Origin: an uncultured Patescibacteria group bacterium
GTDB lineage: Bacteria > Patescibacteriota > Microgenomatia > UBA1406 > GWC2-37-13
Length of the DNA: 7,640 nt
Direction: 5' to 3'
Assembly (NCBI GenBank): GCA_938010745.1
Contig: CALLVF010000020.1
Coordinates: 1 to 7,640, forward strand
Shown: positions 1 to 6,209 of the stretch, piece after piece
Numbering within the stretch: position 1 is the stretch's first letter
Layout of the letters: every line of letters starts with the position of its first letter
Made by a program: the position numbers and the translations under genes
Notes under the pieces: model-generated
Databases searched by the model: none
Told to the model about the DNA's origin: nothing
What the model saw: only the letters and a program-made list of their open reading frames with translations

Positions 1-254
1 TTTCCTGTCCAAGAGGTTGATTCGGTGGCAGTACCTTCAGTAATTAATTTAAGAATATATTCACCAATTTTGTATCTACTTTCAAATGGGGTTTTGCCAA
101 TGGCAACATTATTAATAAATACACTCGTAACTGGCGAAGAAAGTATTTTTATTTGACCATAAACATTTTGCTGATCTACAACAAAAATACGAAGAATTAA
201 AAAAATAACAAAAAAAATAAGTAAGATAGTCAAAAGAAGTATTTTACCTTTCAT
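1..254 (-). CDS. Membrane-anchored PEGA-domain protein (3' end cut by window edge)
   Basis: Reading the minus strand from the ATG at 254 gives an open frame of 84 codons that runs off the window, so the gene is partial at its C-terminus. Residues 5-24 are an uninterrupted Leu/Ile/Phe stretch behind two lysines: a signal anchor or signal peptide with the rest exported. From about residue 33 (GQIKILSSP) the pattern fits a PEGA domain: a beta strand, 'SSP', a valine-rich strand ending in Asn-Asn, then IGKTPFE and IGEYILKL, matching the family form of G-x-TP followed by G-x-Y-x-L. PEGA domains are surface modules of unclear ligand, often near the cell envelope. The start has no visible Shine-Dalgarno sequence (preceded by aaacaaat). 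It is divergent from the DUF763 gene with a 79-bp spacer. The PEGA call is good; the function is unknown. Confidence 0.8.
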   Translation of the reverse strand, partial: MKGKILLLTILLIFFVIFLILRIFVVDQQNVYGQIKILSSPVTSVFINNVAIGKTPFESRYKIGEYILKLITEGTATESTSWTG

Positions 255-333
255 ATTTGTTTATTAAATCTAAATATACTAAAATTTTAACAATTTTTCT
301 CAGGATTTTTAAGTTATATTTTTTTGAAATATT

Positions 334-1437
334 ATGCCGTTAATTCAACGTGGAATTGCCACATTCACCCTTGATTATGGTCGTTGCCCCCCTTGGCTGT
401 TTGAACGGATGGTTAAACTTTCTCGAATAATTATTTTTTCAATAATTGAATTCTTTGGACCGGAAGAATTTTTAAAAAGACTATCTGACCCAGTTTGGTT
501 TCAAGCTTTAGGCTCACTTCTTGCCTTTGATTGGAATGCCTCAGGTTTAACTACCACCACTATGGGGGCAATAAAAGAAGCTCTAAGAGGATTAGAATAC
601 GACTTAGGTGTTTTTATTGCTGGTGGCAAAGGGAAAACTTCAAGAAAAACACCAGAACAAATATTGTTTTGGGCAGAAAAAATTAATTTAGATTACAAGC
701 AAGCAGAAAAATACTCTTATCTTTCAAGATTAACTGCCAAAGTTGACTCAGCTTTGATCCAAGATGGTTTCCAAATTTATCATCACAACTTTATTTTTAC
801 CAAATCAGGTAGTTGGGCGGTAATTCAACAAGGGATGAATATCCATCTTCAAAAAGCCAGACGCTATCACTGGTATTGCCAAAAAGTTAAAGATTTAACT
901 ATTGAACCTCACAATGCTATTCACAGCGAAATAACTCTTCCAAAGGTTTTCAATTTAACTTCTAAGAAAAGTCTCGCCAATCGTGAAGGAATTATGAAAA
1001 TCATCAAACATAAAAAGGACTTATTTTACGAAATAAGAAGATTAGAAACAAACTCTCACCAATTGACTATTCTTAATTTATCAAATAATAACTTTCCCTA
1101 TAATCCTAAACTTAAAGAGGCTTTAGAAAATATCATTAAAAATCAACCTAATAGCTTTGAAAAGATATTGATGACAGAAAAAGTTGGACCAAAAACTATA
1201 CGGGCTCTCAGTCTTGTATCAGAATTAATATTTGGCGCTCAACCATCATATGAAGATCCTATTCGCTATACCTATGCCTTTGGCGGAAAAGATGGAGTAC
1301 CCTATCCTGTTGATAGAAAAACTTATGATCTAACAATTCAAATAATTGAAAAAGCCATTAAAAAATCGTCTTTGGGATATTACGAAAAAGAAAAAATACT
1401 TCGCAAAAATGAAAAATTATTTAATCAATTAAAATAA
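334..1437 (+). CDS. DUF763 family protein of unknown function
   Basis: This 367-residue protein matches what I know of DUF763, a family shared by many archaea and some bacteria, usually about 350-400 aa, so it looks full length. Recognisable family blocks are the N-terminal RGIAT...LDYGRCPPWLFERMVKL (residues 6-29), RLSDPVWFQALG (49-60), FDWNASGLTTTT (65-76), FIAGGKGKTSRKTPE (94-108), a central YHHNFIF..GSWAVIQQGMN (149-169), and ARRYHW (175-180). Near the C-terminus, residues about 280-301 (MTEKVGPKTIRAL...) resemble a helix-hairpin-helix motif, which often contacts DNA backbone. FAFGGKDG-type residues (315-321) follow. No signal peptide or membrane segment, so cytoplasmic. The biochemical role is not established; nucleic-acid binding is my inference from the HhH-like segment. 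The ATG at 334 starts just before the conserved block and has no Shine-Dalgarno. It ends in TAA with a hairpin just behind it. Confidence 0.9.
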   Translation: MPLIQRGIATFTLDYGRCPPWLFERMVKLSRIIIFSIIEFFGPEEFLKRLSDPVWFQALGSLLAFDWNASGLTTTTMGAIKEALRGLEYDLGVFIAGGKGKTSRKTPEQILFWAEKINLDYKQAEKYSYLSRLTAKVDSALIQDGFQIYHHNFIFTKSGSWAVIQQGMNIHLQKARRYHWYCQKVKDLTIEPHNAIHSEITLPKVFNLTSKKSLANREGIMKIIKHKKDLFYEIRRLETNSHQLTILNLSNNNFPYNPKLKEALENIIKNQPNSFEKILMTEKVGPKTIRALSLVSELIFGAQPSYEDPIRYTYAFGGKDGVPYPVDRKTYDLTIQIIEKAIKKSSLGYYEKEKILRKNEKLFNQLK

Positions 1438-1439
1438 AA

Positions 1440-1485
1440 AAGACTAATTTTAATCACATTTAAAATTAAACACTATTTTTGTCTT
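1440..1485 (+). terminator. Candidate weak terminator hairpin after the DUF763 gene
   Basis: Three bases after the TAA stop an inverted repeat begins. TAATTTTAA (1445-1453) pairs perfectly with TTAAAATTA (1460-1468) across a 6-base loop. An outer AAGAC (1440-1444) pairs with GTCTT (1481-1485), leaving a 12-base bulge that contains a T5 run (1476-1480). The stem is nearly all A/T, so it would be weak. Its position directly behind the stop is the main support. Confidence 0.35.
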
Positions 1486-1490
1486 AGCTT

Positions 1491-1500
1491 TCCACGTGGA
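1491..1500. other. 10-bp perfect palindrome TCCACGTGGA
   Basis: This is the most GC-rich spot in the 271-bp spacer between the DUF763 gene and argS, and it is a perfect 10-bp palindrome. It could be a binding site for a dimeric regulator. It sits about 210 bp upstream of the argS start, too far for a simple operator on that promoter, and it does not extend beyond 10 bp. The rest of the 1438-1708 spacer is low-complexity A/T with no tRNA-like or coding signal that I can see. Confidence 0.3.
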
Positions 1501-1515
1501 CTTAAAATCGTTTAG

Positions 1516-1542
1516 GATTCTTTTTTAAGATTCTTTTTTTAA
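1516..1542. repeat. Short tandem repeat, two copies of gattcttttt(t)taa
   Basis: gattcttttttaa (1516-1528) is followed at once by gattctttttttaa (1529-1542), differing only by one T in the T-run. A degenerate third start (gataataaattaa) follows from 1543. It is probably a local slippage duplication in non-coding DNA. The T-runs could also help end transcripts coming from the DUF763 gene. Confidence 0.5.
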
Positions 1543-1691
1543 GATAATAAATTAACAAATTAATTTATAATTTCGATATTGAATGACTGATTAATATTTG
1601 AAAATAGAAAATTTAGAGATATCAAAATTGGCAGTTGTAATTGTTTGAATAAAATATTGAAATGGTTTTCTTTTAGTTTGTTATAACTTTA

Positions 1692-1700
1692 TGGTATGAT
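1692..1700 (+). promoter_or_regulatory. Extended -10 promoter of argS
   Basis: TGG directly followed by TATGAT (1695-1700) is an exact extended -10 (TGn plus a 5/6 match to TATAAT). The -35 region around 1671-1677 (ttttagt) is poor, which is common where an extended -10 is present. Initiation 6-7 bases downstream would fall at about 1706-1707, only two or three bases before the argS ATG at 1709, so the mRNA would be leaderless or nearly so. Confidence 0.6.
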
Positions 1701-1708
1701 ATACAAAA

Positions 1709-3424
1709 ATGATAAAAAAAGTCATTCAAAAGTATCTACAAGAAGTGTGTAAAAAAAATGGTATTAATGATAATTTTACTACCATTGAATTAGAATATCC
1801 TAACAATCCAAAATTTGGGGATTATTCAACAAATATTGCTCTTCAATTAAGTAAAATCCAAAAAAAATCACCTCTTGATATTGCTAAAAAAATAATTAAA
1901 AATTTACCCCAAGATAAAAATATCGAGAAATTTGAGGTTGTCAAACCAGGGTTTATTAACTTCTGGCTATCAAAAAAATTTTTAACTACTGAACTCAAAA
2001 ATATAATTAATGATAGGATTTTTTATCCTTTAGTTTCTTTTGGAAAAAATAAGAAAGTAATGGTTGAATTTGCCCACCCTAATACTCACAAATTATTTCA
2101 TATAGGGCATCTGCGCAATATTTCAATTGGTGAGTCATTAGCAAGAATTCTAGAGGTGGTTAGCAACAATGTAGTCCGAACTAATTATCAAGGTGATGTT
2201 GGTCTTCATATTGCCAAATGTTTATATCAACTTCAAAAAATCAAAGAAAAAATTAAAAGCCTAAAAACTTTGGAAGAAAAAATAGAAATTATAGGAAAAG
2301 CATACACTCAAGGACAAAAAGCATATGAGAGCGATAAAAGCGCAAAAGAAGAAATTCTTAAGATAAATAAAATGATTTATGAAGGTGATCCTCTAATCTT
2401 ACCATTATGGCAGGAAACTCGCCAGTGGAGTTTAGATTATTTCAGTAAGATATATTCTCGAGTTAACACGCAATTTGATCGCCTGTATTTTGAAAGCGAA
2501 ATGACCAAAAGAGCAATTGAAATTTGTCACCAATTATTAAAAAAAGGGATCTTAGAAAAAAGTCAAGGAGCAATCATTTTTAATGGTAAAAAATATGGGC
2601 TAGATACAAGAGTTTTTATTAATGCATCTGGGTTTCCCACTTATGAAGGAAAAGAACTAGCTTTAGCAGAAAAAGAATTTACTGATTTTGGAGAAATTGA
2701 TAAATGCATCCATGTAGTTACTCCAGAGCAAACTAGCTTCTTTAAAGTGACATTTAAAGTGGAAGAGCTTATATCTCCTAAAACATATAAAGATAAACAA
2801 TATCATTTGGCTTACGAATGGGTCGAGCTAAAAACTGGTAAAATGTCATCTCGTGAAGGTAATATTATTGAGGCTAATTGGCTTATTGATGAAGTGAAAA
2901 AAAGGATTCAAGAACGTTTTAAATCAGAAGATAAAATTGCTGAGATTTTGGCTGTTTCTTCTGTTAAATATTCTTTTCTTAAAAATAGTATTAAAAACAA
3001 AATTGCCTTTGATATTGAGGAATCAATTTCTCTTGAAGGCAATTCTGCTCCTTATTTGCTTTATACTTTTGTCAGAACACAAAGTCTTTTGAAAAAAGCT
3101 AAACAATCAATGGAAAAAATTAATGATATGACTATAAAAGAATTCGAAGAGTTTATAATTTTACAAGATGAATTATTATTATTAAGATTACTTCATCAAT
3201 TTCCCCAAGTCATTGAGAAAGCGGCAATAAATTTTGCTCCCAATCTTATTGCTAATTATTTATACAATTTAGCTCAAAAGTTCAATTTATTTTATCAAAA
3301 ATATCCAATTATAAAAGAGAAAGAACCAATAAGAAATTTGCGATTGGCTATTGCTATAGCGACTGGAAAAATTATTAAAAACGGTTTATATTTATTAGGA
3401 AGCAAAACTGTTGAAAAAATGTAG
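1709..3424 (+). CDS. argS: Arginyl-tRNA synthetase
   Basis: Cytoplasmic class I synthetase that attaches arginine to tRNA-Arg using ATP. At 571 aa it has the usual length. Residues 1-88 form the N-terminal additional domain (Add-1) that binds the tRNA elbow, with the typical NPKFGDYSTNIAL. The catalytic Rossmann domain carries AHPNTHKLFHIGHLRN, with the HIGH signature at 131-134, then NYQGDVGLH (159-167). The KMSKS counterpart is KMSSREGN (378-385), the relaxed form usual in ArgRS. The C-terminal all-helical DALR anticodon-binding domain runs from about 450 (LLYTFVRTQSLL) to the end, where YLLGSKTVEKM resembles the family's LLG...ERM tail. The frame is intact and ends in TAG. The ATG at 1709 is fixed by the promoter just before it and by the normal N-terminus; there is no room for a Shine-Dalgarno. 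radA follows after 79 bp on its own promoter. Confidence 0.97.
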   Translation: MIKKVIQKYLQEVCKKNGINDNFTTIELEYPNNPKFGDYSTNIALQLSKIQKKSPLDIAKKIIKNLPQDKNIEKFEVVKPGFINFWLSKKFLTTELKNIINDRIFYPLVSFGKNKKVMVEFAHPNTHKLFHIGHLRNISIGESLARILEVVSNNVVRTNYQGDVGLHIAKCLYQLQKIKEKIKSLKTLEEKIEIIGKAYTQGQKAYESDKSAKEEILKINKMIYEGDPLILPLWQETRQWSLDYFSKIYSRVNTQFDRLYFESEMTKRAIEICHQLLKKGILEKSQGAIIFNGKKYGLDTRVFINASGFPTYEGKELALAEKEFTDFGEIDKCIHVVTPEQTSFFKVTFKVEELISPKTYKDKQYHLAYEWVELKTGKMSSREGNIIEANWLIDEVKKRIQERFKSEDKIAEILAVSSVKYSFLKNSIKNKIAFDIEESISLEGNSAPYLLYTFVRTQSLLKKAKQSMEKINDMTIKEFEEFIILQDELLLLRLLHQFPQVIEKAAINFAPNLIANYLYNLAQKFNLFYQKYPIIKEKEPIRNLRLAIAIATGKIIKNGLYLLGSKTVEKM

Positions 3425-3453
3425 ATAAAAATAAGCAAATATTAATTTATTCA

Positions 3454-3483
3454 TTGATATTTATTGTAAAATTGCTTTATGAT
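3454..3483 (+). promoter_or_regulatory. Sigma-70-type promoter of radA
   Basis: TTGATA (3454-3459, 5/6 match to TTGACA) and TATGAT (3478-3483, 5/6 match to TATAAT) are separated by 18 bp. The predicted start is near 3490, giving a leader of about 14 bases to the ATG at 3504, with no Shine-Dalgarno in it. The -10 hexamer is identical to that of argS. No convincing terminator separates argS from this promoter, so some readthrough from argS is possible. Confidence 0.65.
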
Positions 3484-3503
3484 TTATTAATTAATCAAAG
3501 ACT

Positions 3504-4793
3504 ATGTCATTTTATGTCTGCAGTTATTGTGGTTATGGTTCTTCTTCTTGGCTTGGTCGCTGCCCCAATTGTGGTCAGTGGAATACATTAAAAGAACAGC
3601 TTAATTTAAACAAGGAAAAAAAAGGCAAAGGGGAGGTAAACAAAAAATTAAAAATTATCCCGTTAAATCAAGTAAAAGTACAAGCCGGTCAGCGAATAAA
3701 AACTGGTATTTTTGAATTTGATCGAGTTTTGGGTGGTGGTTTTATTCCAGGAGAAGTGATTCTTTTAACAGGTGAACCTGGAGTCGGCAAAACGACCTTA
3801 TTACTGCAAATTCTTCAAAAAATTGATACTTTATACATTGCCGGTGAAGAGTCAGTTGAGCAAATAAAAAGTCGAGTAGAAAGGCTAAACATTGATGTCA
3901 ACCATTTTTTAATATCAAACACTCTACAAGTTGAGGCTATTGTTGAGGGGATAAAAAATGTTAAAAAGAAAATTAATCTTTTAGTTATTGATTCTATCCA
4001 AACAATATACTCAAATGAATTGGAAGCACCTAGCGGATCAATTAATCAATTAAAAATAACGGCAGGAAAACTTATTAATTTTGCAAAAAAACAAAATTTA
4101 CCAATTATTTTAATTGGTCATATTACCAAAGAAGGAGAAATTGCTGGACCAAAAACTCTTGAACATATGGTTGATTGTGTCTTAAATTTTGAAGGGGATA
4201 AACTTTCTTATTTTAGACTTTTAAGAGCTAATAAAAACCGTTTTGGACCAACTGATGAAATTGGCATCTTTGAAATGAGAGAAAGTGGTTTAAGAGAAGT
4301 AAATAATCCTCTTGCCTTTGTTAACAAAAAAAAAATTTCACCAGGAAAAGCTATTGTCGGAGTAGCTGAAGGAAAAAGACCTCTCTTTTTTGAAATTCAA
4401 ACCCTAGTTAGTCAAAGTCAGCTAGCTTTTCCTAGACGTGTAGTAGCTGGCTTTGATTATAATAAATTGTTACTCCTTCTTGCAGTAACAAAAAAATACC
4501 TTTACTTACCCATTGATAAGTATGATATTTACGTAAACATTACCGGTGGCTTTAATATCAAATCCACGACTGCTGATCTTGGATTAATTGCTTCTCTTTT
4601 TTCCTCCTTTAAAAACATCTCTGTACCAAATGAATCCGTTTTTGTCGGTGAGGTTAGTTTACTTGGTGAAGTTCGACAAACATTTTTCGAGAAAAAAATT
4701 TTAAATGAAGCTAAGAGACTAGGTTTTAGAGAGTTATACTCATCTTTAAACATTGATAAAATTGTTGATTTAAAAAAGATTTTTATTACTTAG
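3504..4793 (+). CDS. radA: DNA repair protein RadA/Sms
   Basis: RadA (Sms) is a RecA-like hexameric ATPase that drives branch migration of recombination intermediates alongside RecA. All parts are present in 429 aa, slightly shorter than the roughly 450-460 aa common in the family. A four-cysteine zinc finger has C6-x2-C9 and C20-x2-C23. The RecA-like core has Walker A GEPGVGKTT (90-98) and Walker B LLVIDS with D163. The RadA-specific KNRFG motif is at 244-248 within RANKNRFGPTDEIG. A Lon-protease-like C-terminal domain (about 265-429) contains GFDYNK and VGEVSLLGEVR (381-391); in this family it is structural and not proteolytic. A run of ten A (4326-4335) encodes the lysines near 275-277, and the frame reads through intact. 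ATG 3504 has no Shine-Dalgarno. Ends in TAG, convergent with the HTH gene. Confidence 0.97.
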   Translation: MSFYVCSYCGYGSSSWLGRCPNCGQWNTLKEQLNLNKEKKGKGEVNKKLKIIPLNQVKVQAGQRIKTGIFEFDRVLGGGFIPGEVILLTGEPGVGKTTLLLQILQKIDTLYIAGEESVEQIKSRVERLNIDVNHFLISNTLQVEAIVEGIKNVKKKINLLVIDSIQTIYSNELEAPSGSINQLKITAGKLINFAKKQNLPIILIGHITKEGEIAGPKTLEHMVDCVLNFEGDKLSYFRLLRANKNRFGPTDEIGIFEMRESGLREVNNPLAFVNKKKISPGKAIVGVAEGKRPLFFEIQTLVSQSQLAFPRRVVAGFDYNKLLLLLAVTKKYLYLPIDKYDIYVNITGGFNIKSTTADLGLIASLFSSFKNISVPNESVFVGEVSLLGEVRQTFFEKKILNEAKRLGFRELYSSLNIDKIVDLKKIFIT

Positions 4794-4806
4794 CTAAAAA
4801 TTTTTT

Positions 4807-4822
4807 AAAAAAATAATTTTTT
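4807..4822 (+). terminator. Candidate A/T terminator after radA
   Basis: Fourteen bases past the radA stop, a run of seven A (4807-4813), the spacer TAA and six T (4817-4822) can fold into a 6-bp A-U stem with a 3-base loop, followed by more T-rich sequence (attaatttttt). The stem has no G/C pair, so strength is doubtful. Its location between convergent genes is the main support. Confidence 0.3.
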
Positions 4823-4862
4823 ATTAATTTTTTCAGTTAATTAACCAGTTTTCTTTTCTATT

Positions 4863-4891
4863 AAATTTTTTATTTTTACCTTAAAAAATTT
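4863..4891. terminator. Candidate bidirectional A/T terminator between radA and the HTH gene
   Basis: AAATTTTTT (4863-4871) and AAAAAATTT (4883-4891) are perfect inverted repeats of 9 bp with an 11-base loop, abutting the TAA stop of the minus-strand HTH gene. On the plus strand it runs on into a T-rich stretch. Since the two genes converge here, it could stop transcripts from both sides. A/T-only stems arise easily by chance in this composition, so confidence is low. Confidence 0.35.
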
Positions 4892-5518
4892 TTATTTAAC
4901 AGATTTATAAAAAATTTTACGAAATAATGTCTTTTTACCATTAGCACCTGTCAGCTCAATAATCAATTCATTTACACCAACCTGAAGCGGAAATTGATAC
5001 TCAAAAACTCCTTTTTCGTTTGGGTATATTCTTTCGCCAAAAATTGTAACGATTGTATCTTTTTCAGTTTTACCTATAATTTTTATCTTTTTTTCAACTG
5101 TAAAATGATCCACTTTTGGGGAAAGCAAAATAAGCTGAGGTGGACTTAAATAATTTGTTAACTGAAAAGCAAAATAAATAAAAATAAAAATAGTGAAAAA
5201 TGCAAAAATTAAATTAACAATTTTCTGACTTTCTGGTATTAAATAATTTTTTGATAATTTTGTTTTGAATCGCGTTTCTTCTCGGTTTGCATAATCACGT
5301 CTGAAAAAAGCAAGAGTTTTTTTAACATCAAGACCTAAAAAATTAGCGTAATTCTTAATTATGCCGGCAATGTAAACCTGAGAGGGAAAAACTGACCAAT
5401 TATTGTTTTCTATTTCTTTCAAAAACTTAACTTGAATGTGAGTTTTTTTTTCAACAACTGAAAGTGGTATTCCTTTATTTTCTCGGGTCTTCCTTAATAA
5501 CTGACCAACTGTTAACAT
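4892..5518 (-). CDS. RodZ-like HTH, single-TM, extracytoplasmic beta-domain protein
   Basis: A 208-aa protein in three parts. Residues 1-75 form a helix-turn-helix of the RodZ N-terminal type (HTH_25): VGQLLRKTRENKGIPLSVVE..THIQVKFLKEIENN, then the typical P-x-x-VYIAGIIKNYANFLGLD. A basic linker leads to one membrane span at about 100-120 (IVNLIFAFFTIFIFIYFAF). Residues 127-208 look like an Ig-like beta sandwich (LLSPKVDHFTVEKKIKIIGKTEKD..V.I.G..IYPNEKGVFEYQFPLQVGVNELIIE), similar to the glucodextranase B/Big-type domains seen behind RodZ-like HTHs in CPR genomes. RodZ links MreB to the wall machinery at the inner membrane, so a role in cell shape or envelope is likely but inferred, and DNA binding is not excluded. 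The start at 5518 lies right before the conserved HTH and has no Shine-Dalgarno. It lies 95 bp downstream of efp and may have its own promoter. Confidence 0.85.
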   Translation of the reverse strand: MLTVGQLLRKTRENKGIPLSVVEKKTHIQVKFLKEIENNNWSVFPSQVYIAGIIKNYANFLGLDVKKTLAFFRRDYANREETRFKTKLSKNYLIPESQKIVNLIFAFFTIFIFIYFAFQLTNYLSPPQLILLSPKVDHFTVEKKIKIIGKTEKDTIVTIFGERIYPNEKGVFEYQFPLQVGVNELIIELTGANGKKTLFRKIFYKSVK

Positions 5519-5546
5519 AAATGAGTTTTTACTAGTAATATCAAAA

Positions 5547-5565
5547 TAGTTAATCTGTAGTTAAT
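5547..5565. repeat. 8-bp direct repeat, 11-bp period, upstream of the HTH gene
   Basis: TAGTTAAT occurs at 5547-5554 and again at 5558-5565, separated by CTG, so the copies lie about one helical turn apart on the same DNA face. They are 29-47 bp upstream of the HTH gene's ATG, inside the 95-bp efp-HTH spacer. This geometry fits tandem binding of a regulator near a promoter. I cannot pick out a strong -10/-35 pair here. Confidence 0.4.
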
Positions 5566-5613
5566 TTTTTATTTTTAAAAGCGGATAAGGATAAATTTTT
5601 GAACTAAACTTCT

Positions 5614-6174
5614 TCATGCTCTGCCAGTATATTCGCCTGTTTCTGGGTTAATAATAATTACATCATTTACTCTAATGAAAATTGGCACCATAACTATTGC
5701 ACCTGTTTCAACTTTTGCAGCTTTTTTAGCTCCAGTTACTGTATCTCCTTTTACTGCCTCTTCTGTTTCAATCACCTTAAGTTTGACATTCATTGGTGGC
5801 CGAATATTCAGTGGTCTTTCATCATAAAGGTACACAAACACTTTGCAACCTTCCTTTAAAAAATTAGCTATTTTGCCAACAACATTTAAAGAGATGGCGT
5901 ATTGGTTAAAATTACGCTCATCCATAAAATAAAGACTTGATTCATCTTTATAAAGATATTGCATTTCAATACTCTCAACCTCAATTAACTCAATTTCTTC
6001 GTTTGATTTGAAAGTAAAGTCAATATTTTTTCCTGATATTAAATTTTTAATTTTAGTTTTCATCAAAGCTGAACCTTTTCCCGGAGAATAAAACTCTGAC
6101 TTTTGAACCTGCCATACTTCCCCTTCATGTAAAATAAAATCTCCTTTTTTTAAATTTCCAGCATTAATTTTCAT
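5614..6174 (-). CDS. efp: Translation elongation factor P
   Basis: EF-P binds ribosomes stalled on consecutive prolines and promotes peptide-bond formation from the E-site side. At 186 aa it has the normal length and all three beta-barrel domains: KOW-like domain I (1-64), OB domain II (about 67-125) with MQYLYKDESSLYFMD, and OB domain III (about 128-186) with the family signatures KGDTVTGAKKAAKVETGA (142-159) and INPETGEYTGRA at the end. The loop of domain I that reaches the peptidyl-transferase centre reads SPGKGSA with Lys33 at the tip, matching Lys34 of E. coli, the residue that EpmA modifies. Its neighbour 35 bp upstream is an EpmA-like ligase, so Lys33 is probably lysylated here. It ends in TGA exactly where the family ends, evidence that TGA is a stop in this organism. 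No Shine-Dalgarno before the ATG, suggesting translation from the epmA-efp message. Confidence 0.97.
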   Translation of the reverse strand: MKINAGNLKKGDFILHEGEVWQVQKSEFYSPGKGSALMKTKIKNLISGKNIDFTFKSNEEIELIEVESIEMQYLYKDESSLYFMDERNFNQYAISLNVVGKIANFLKEGCKVFVYLYDERPLNIRPPMNVKLKVIETEEAVKGDTVTGAKKAAKVETGAIVMVPIFIRVNDVIIINPETGEYTGRA

Positions 6175-6209
6175 TTTGCTTAACGCTGAAAAAATTTAAA
6201 AAGTAGTAA

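Noticed and set aside
255..333. Promoters for the divergent PEGA and DUF763 genes
   Set aside because: Several TATATT/TATACT-like hexamers exist on both strands, but none has a -35 at proper spacing or stands out from the A/T background, so none was called.
4326..4335. A10 run in radA as a possible frameshift or slippage site
   Set aside because: The frame is intact on both sides and the protein is conserved through it; such lysine-coded A-runs are expected at this base composition.
4529..4753. 74-codon minus-strand ORF
   Set aside because: It lies wholly antisense inside the conserved Lon-like domain of radA and its translation matches no family I recognise; it is a shadow frame.
5614..5616. 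TGA read as glycine (code 25, as in Gracilibacteria/SR1)
   Set aside because: Reading through would add twelve unrelated residues after the normal EF-P C-terminus GEYTGRA; all other genes read cleanly with the standard bacterial code.
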